From the NCBI GenBank assembly GCA_006538405.1, contig BJKQ01000003.1, positions 1,736,001 to 1,800,000 on the forward strand: a stretch of DNA of 64,000 nt. The letters run 5' to 3'. This document shows positions 58,381 through 64,000 of the stretch, in pieces. The notes under the pieces are model-generated. The model saw nothing but the letters and a program-made list of their open reading frames with translations. It did not search any database and was not told the origin of the DNA. Positions within the stretch are counted from its first letter, which is position 1, and each line of letters starts with the position of its first letter. A program made the translations under genes and the position numbers. This stretch comes from Hansfordia pulvinata. Taxonomy: Eukaryota > Ascomycota > Sordariomycetes > Xylariales.

Positions 58381-61300
58381 GACCCATTCGGACTTAAGGT
58401 ATAAAGTACTTATAAACGTTAACCGTAAGGACCCAGTTTCTTAAATAGTTACTTATAAGCACTTATATTTTTTAAAGAGTACCGTTAAGTACTTATAAAT
58501 ACTTAACCGTTAAAAAGTTAACTTAATAAGACTTAACCTTCGTATTTCTTATTTATTATAACTTAACCTTTATATAAATTACTTATTATTACTTATTAAA
58601 ATTTAAGAAAAAGTGAAGTTATATTAAAATTATAATATAAGCTTATTAAAAAACATAAATAAATATAAAATATTAAATATATAAAAGGGCGTATTATAAA
58701 TATCGTTTTAATAATTATAAAACGTAAAACATGTCCGTATATAAGCTATATAAAGATAAAATATAATTATAATATAATTATCGATTTAACTTATAATCAT
58801 TTAATTTATTAAAGTTAATATATTAAGTAAAAACCGTATTCCTTAATAAAAAGTGATACCTTTTTTTTTAAAAATCGAAAAAAGAGTAAATAAAATAAAA
58901 TCATTCCTTAATATTTATAAAAAGGTGATTAATATAAGAATTATAATAAGGTCTTATTTTAAAACACTTAAACGAATAAGTTTTAATACCTTATAATTGC
59001 TTTTAAGCTTAAAACGTTTAAGAAAGGGTTAAATTAATAATATTAAACCCTTTTTAAAAAAGCTATTAAGTAAGCGTATAAGGTTAAGAAAAAGGTCGAC
59101 TTAAATATCTTATAATTAATTAAAGACTTAAGAAATATTATAAATAACTTATTTAATTATAATAATAATTAAAAGGGCGATAAGCTTAATAATTATAAAC
59201 GTGTATAATAAATATTTATATAAGTTAAGTTAAGTAATATTATAAATATTAATTAAGTTATTTAAGTTATAAATTAAATAATTTAAGTTATCGCCTTTTT
59301 TAATACGGCGTGAAATTATTATAAAGAGAAGTCTTAATTTAACTTAATATATTCTTATATAAGATTAATATAAACTCCTTATAAATACCCTTTAAATCTC
59401 TTATTAAATATAAAGGTTTAAGGTTTAATTCTTATTTATTATATACTTTATATTACCTTTTTAATATTACTTTACTTAATCGTGTCTTTTACTTATAATA
59501 ATTTTAAACCTTTATTTTTTAATTATTTAAAGTAATAGCTTTTATTATTAAGAATAATAATATTAAAAAAAGATTATTTTATACTTAATTAACCGATCCA
59601 CCTTAAATCGTTTATAAATAATAACCGTTACTTTTATAAGATAAAAATAATTTTTAAAAGGATTAAGATAATAACTTATCTCTTTTATAAGTAAAAGAGA
59701 GATAATTATAAAGGCGATTAAATAATATATTAATAAATATAAATAATATTTAAAAGAGATTATAAAAGTTAAAGATCTTTAACCTAGTATATAATAAGGT
59801 ATAAAACTTAAATTAATAATAACCGTGTTATTAATTAAAATATAAAGGACTTAAATAACGCTTAAAGTTAAATCGCCCTTAAAATAAAGGTAATTCTTAA
59901 AAGTAAAGAACCCTTTCCTTAAAGTTAAACTTAAATTTAAAGGAAAACTTATATATTAAACCGCTTAAATTTATAAGCCCTTTAAATATAAGCCGTTATA
60001 TTAATATAAATAATATTAAAGCGCTTAATATAAAGTTTACTTTCTTTTAATAAAATATTTAATAAGTTAATTATAAAACCGTTTTTTAAGCTTCCTTAAA
60101 ACGTATACGAAACGGTAAAGAAAAGGTTATTTTTAATTATAAAAAGCTAAATAAAACTTATAAAAGCTTATATTAAACTTATTATAAAACGTTATCTTAA
60201 AAAAAGCTATATACCTTTAAGGGAAATTAATAAGAATTTATAAAATAAATTAAGTTTATTATTAAATACTTTATTTATAAGTAAGTAGCTTTAAATATAT
60301 AATAAGAGTAAACCGCTTAATATTTAAGTTAAGATCTTTATCGATTCGATTAATATTTAATTAAGTTAAAGTATTAATTTAAGTTTTATATTAATTAAGA
60401 ACGGGCCTTATTATTTTTAAAGAAATTACTCTTTATATTATAAAATAACATTTTTAATTATATAATTAAGCTGCTTATTAAGCATATAATAATAATAAAG
60501 CTTATTATTTAACGTTAAGAATTATTAAATATAAAGGAGAAAAAGTTTATTAAAAAGACCTTTTAATATAAAGATAATACGTCGTTAAAAAACTTTTAAA
60601 ACACACTTAATAACGTTAATAATAAAAATTAATAAAAGAAACGTAAAAATAATAATAATTTAAAGTTAAATAACCTTAATATTAAAAAGTAAAAGCTTAC
60701 CGATTAAAAAAAGGTGTTATTTATTATTATTATAATAAGAAAGGTTATATTAAATTAAAATATTATAAGTTAAAAGCAAAGTAAAAAAAGGATAAGAACC
60801 CACTTAAAAACCTTATAAATTAACCGGAAAAATAAGTGGAAAGGTAATATAAGCCTTTATATATTTTACCTTTAATTTATATTAATTTATAAATCTGCTT
60901 ATACGGTTTTATATGCTTTACTTAATATGGCCACTTTATAAAAGAGCTTTAAAGTTAAGTATATATATAAACTTAAATACTTACTTAAAGGTTAATTTAA
61001 TTAATTTAAATTTTATAACTTAATATAAATTAAATCGGGCCTTAATAAAGCTTATATCCTTTACGGATATAATATAAATACTTATTAAAACCTATAAATC
61101 TTATTAAGTAATAATAACACTTTAAAATAATAAAGGGATTAAGCGAACTTTATAAGTTCTTTATTTAATAATTAATTAAGACCTTAAATTATTTAATAGC
61201 TTATTATTTTTATTTAATAATATTATAACTTAAAAGCGAATCATATTATAATTAAATATAGGTTATTAATAATTTAAGTATAATTTAATTAAATTTATAT

Positions 61301-64000
61301 TAAAGTTATATTAAAAATTTTAATAAACTTAAAATAAAAGCACTTATTATTACGTAATAATATAAGTGGACTTTAACTTATTAATAAAGATAATAAACAT
61401 CTTTATAAGTTAAAATCGTAAGGAAATCGAGCTTATTCTTACTTATCTTTAAAAGTTTAAGGAGTTCTTTAATATAAATAGCGTTATTAAGCTTTTTTTA
61501 TATAAAAGGGCTGATTATATTATTAATTTATAATTAAGTAAAGATCCTTTATATATACTTATTTATTTATTAACGAATAATAAATTATAAGAATTATATA
61601 AGTTTATTAAAAAGATATAAAGTATTAAAAAGATAAGGCTATTAAAGAGGTTAATAAGGGCCTTTATCCTTTTTATCTTTAAATATAATAAAACGCTTTA
61701 TTTATATATAAATTATAAAAGACTTAATAAGGTAATAATTAAGAATTAATGTATATTACCTTTTATTTTAAAGTTATTTAATAAAGTATTAAAAGCTTAT
61801 ATCTTTAATAAGTTAAACTTAAAGGATATATATTACTATATATATATATGTTAAGGCGATAAGTAAAAGATTACGTTTCGTACTTAATATAAGTATTATA
61901 AGTTTTTAATTATACTTATAAGCTTAAGTAATACTTTTATTACTTTTTAAGCTTATATTAATAAAGTGTTAAAAGATTAACTTAATAATATATATATCGT
62001 TTATTTAAATAATATTCTTATTTACTTTAAGGATAATAAAACATATATAAAACACTTATAAATAATGATTTAAGCACTGCTTAATATAGGCCTTTATATT
62101 AAGCCGTTAAAGTATTAATTTTTTAAGGAGTCCTTAAAGTTCTTAAAATATATAATCTTTATTAAAGGAATTTTTATAAACCTTATAAAGGTTAATATAA
62201 TCACTTATTAACCTTTATTAAAGTCTTAATATAATATTTAAGTTTTTATCGGCTTTATTAACTTTTATTAACGCTTTATAAACGGATTTTTAAGGATTAC
62301 TTTTTTTTTAATTAATTATTTAAAGAAGTTTAAATCCTTATTAAAGCTTAAAGGAAATAAGTTCTTTAATATATTAATTAAAAAGGCGTTTTTTAACTTA
62401 ATTTAAGTATTTAAGGAAGCTCCTTTATTACTTTACTTTAATTTAAAAAAGTATATATATATAAAAATTAACGCTTTAAGCTTAAGTATATTTAAGATCC
62501 TTTTATAACTTAATAAGGGAGGTAAATAGTATTTAATAACGTTTTAATCTTATAAGCTATTTAAGGCCGAATCGTAGTATATTATAAATAATTAAAAGAT
62601 GCTTATAATAATAAGTAATTTTAAGTATTAATAATATTACTTATAAGGCTTTAAGTTCTTTATAAAAGTTTTAAATAATTATAATAATTTACGTATATTT
62701 ATAAAGTTTATACGCTTAAACGGTTAATATATTAAATAGCTTTTATTTTTTAACCCTTTTAACTTTAAAATTAAATATTAATTAAAGAAATAAAATCTTA
62801 CCGATCCGCTTTTAAAACGGTTAAATTATTAAGGTGATAAGCTTAATAATTTAAAACTTTTACTTATAATAAAATAAAAGCTTAAAGTAAAGAATAATAA
62901 TATTAATAATTAACTTATTAACCTTTTAATATACGTTATTACCGTTTTTAAAGTATATAAAGTGTAAGTAATTATATAAAGCTATATATGTAACGTTATA
63001 AAATAAGACACTTTATATATAAAGGAACCGTTTATAATATTAAAAAAGCTTTTAATATAAGCTTAAAGAAAAAATATAAAATATATTAAGATTTATAAGA
63101 GAATTAACGTATATTTAAATTAAATTATATAAAGGCCTTTTTATATTATAAAAGGAAGATATTTATATTTATTAAAGATAATATTAAACATTAATTATTA
63201 TAAATATATTATAACGATTTATTAATAAGGCACTTTAAAGTTAATAAAATATTAAAATTAATTAACCGAAAGTTTTATTAATTATTATAGAAAGTAAAAG
63301 TTTAAGTATATATTAAGTAATATAAAATTTATATAAGTTTAAAGGCGAAACGCCACCGACCTTATAATAAATTATAAAGCTTATTAATATTAAATACTCT
63401 TATATAAAAGCTATTTATAAACTTTATTATAAGCTTATTAAAGGTATAATATTAAAAGTAATAAGTAAATAATATTATTATCCTTATAAATAAGTTCTTA
63501 AAATTATATATATTTTAAGCCGTTTTAAACACGATTATAATAAAAGAGCTTATTACGTTATTATATACCGAAGTTTATTATAAGTTTAATAACCTTAAAG
63601 GTATATTAATAAATAAAGGCTTATTATTTATTAATTAATATAAATTTAACTTATATTATTACTTATATATTAAAAGGAGGTATTTAATTACGTTTTATAT
63701 ATAAACCGATAAGTAAACGGAATATATAAATATTATACTTAAAATGTACTTATATTACTTTATATAAAGATAAATAAAGTGTTAATTAATATTATTAATA
63801 AATATATACTTTATAATTAATAATAATATAAACGCGTTAATAAAATAAAGCCTTTTTTAAATATTATACGGTTAATAACTTAACTTACTTAACGTTAAGT
63901 ATATCGCTTATAAAAAAGAAAATATATTAATCTTTATAATAAAAGATAAGTTAAAAAAGCTAACGAATTTACGATAAATATTATAAGAAAAGTGGTATAA
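58381..64000 (+). mobile_element. RIP-degraded Ty3/gypsy LTR retrotransposon (5' part, runs off the window)
   Basis: From about 58,381 the base composition drops abruptly to extreme A+T with TpA abundant and CpA/TpG scarce, the pattern left by repeat-induced point mutation. Reading through the many stops on the plus strand still reveals an ordered gypsy polyprotein. A mutated CCHC zinc knuckle lies at ~60,722-60,766, with Tyr codons where Cys and His are expected, as C-to-T changes produce. The RT palm is at ~61,855-62,030, including YLNNILIYF at 62002-62028 in place of the YxDD-type motif. FFKESLKFL and VFIGFINFY remnants lie at ~62,122-62,270. The integrase, at ~63,130-63,870, carries KAKRHRPY near 63,342 and IKRRYLITFY with TDK*TE near 63,670-63,725. 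The order Gag, RT, integrase with integrase last is that of Ty3/gypsy rather than Ty1/copia. The element is dead. The 5' LTR should lie in 58.4-59.5 kb, but I could not delimit it; the 3' end is outside the window. Confidence 0.85.

Noticed and set aside
58381..64000. Genuine low-GC genes or mitochondrial DNA in the AT-rich block
   Set aside because: Stops in every frame, RIP-like dinucleotide bias, and ordered gypsy remnants explain it better; no mitochondrial gene was recognised.
1..64000. CRISPR arrays, bacterial operons, riboswitches or prophage
   Set aside because: The window is eukaryotic (spliced genes, fungal families); no such structure was seen.

Overview
The window looks like nuclear DNA of a filamentous ascomycete (Pezizomycotina, probably Sordariomycetes; the genus cannot be named). 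The evidence is short GT...AG introns of about 50-200 bases, GC-rich coding sequence, CT-rich leaders, fungus-specific families (Pth11/rhodopsin-type membrane protein, Boi-type SH3-SAM-PH scaffold, GH64 glucanase, glyoxysomal-type isocitrate lyase) and a final block whose base composition shows repeat-induced point mutation (RIP).

Layout. 2.1-4.3 kb: rhodopsin-like seven-helix protein (+). 5.4-8.6 kb: Boi1/Boi2-like polarity scaffold (-). 8.6-15.7 kb: a 7 kb stretch with no recognisable gene. 15.7-19.3 kb: large polyglutamine protein with an SP-RING/MIZ-type zinc domain (+). 21.3-23.6 kb: neutral trehalase (+). 26.2-28.4 kb: isocitrate lyase (+). 28.4-32.5 kb: microsatellite-rich intergenic DNA with a (CTG)29 tract upstream of a TATA box. 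32.5-33.8 kb: secreted GH64 beta-1,3-glucanase (+). 35.4-39.5 kb: membrane glycosyltransferase family 2 protein (+). 42.4-44.2 kb: F-box-like cysteine-rich protein (+). 45.2-45.8 kb: mitochondrial ribosomal protein mL58/MRPL20-like (-). 47.3-49.2 kb: MFS transporter (+). 50.7-53.0 kb: cytochrome P450 (+). 53.5-55.3 kb: secreted pepsin-type aspartic protease (-). 55.3-58.38 kb: no recognised gene. 58.38-64.0 kb: extremely AT-rich, RIP-degraded Ty3/gypsy retrotransposon that runs off the window.

No operon-like or biosynthetic cluster is evident. Trehalase and isocitrate lyase are both carbon-metabolism genes and lie close together, but each has its own promoter region. The transporter, P450 and protease form a small accessory-looking neighbourhood without a backbone synthase.

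The most important property for a reader is that seven of the twelve genes, including four housekeeping ones, are interrupted by apparent single-base losses. All unambiguous cases have the same sign (one base missing), and many lie in G/C or A homopolymers. Total coding length returns to a multiple of three once the missing bases are counted. This is best explained by uncorrected sequencing deletions rather than by gene decay. Gene calls, and the apparently empty regions, should be read with that in mind. The clearest biological findings are the RIP-mutated gypsy element with a sharp compartment border, the promoter (CTG)29 tract, the cysteine-rich SP-RING variant, and a short motif (TACGAGTA/TACTCGTA) recurring between genes.
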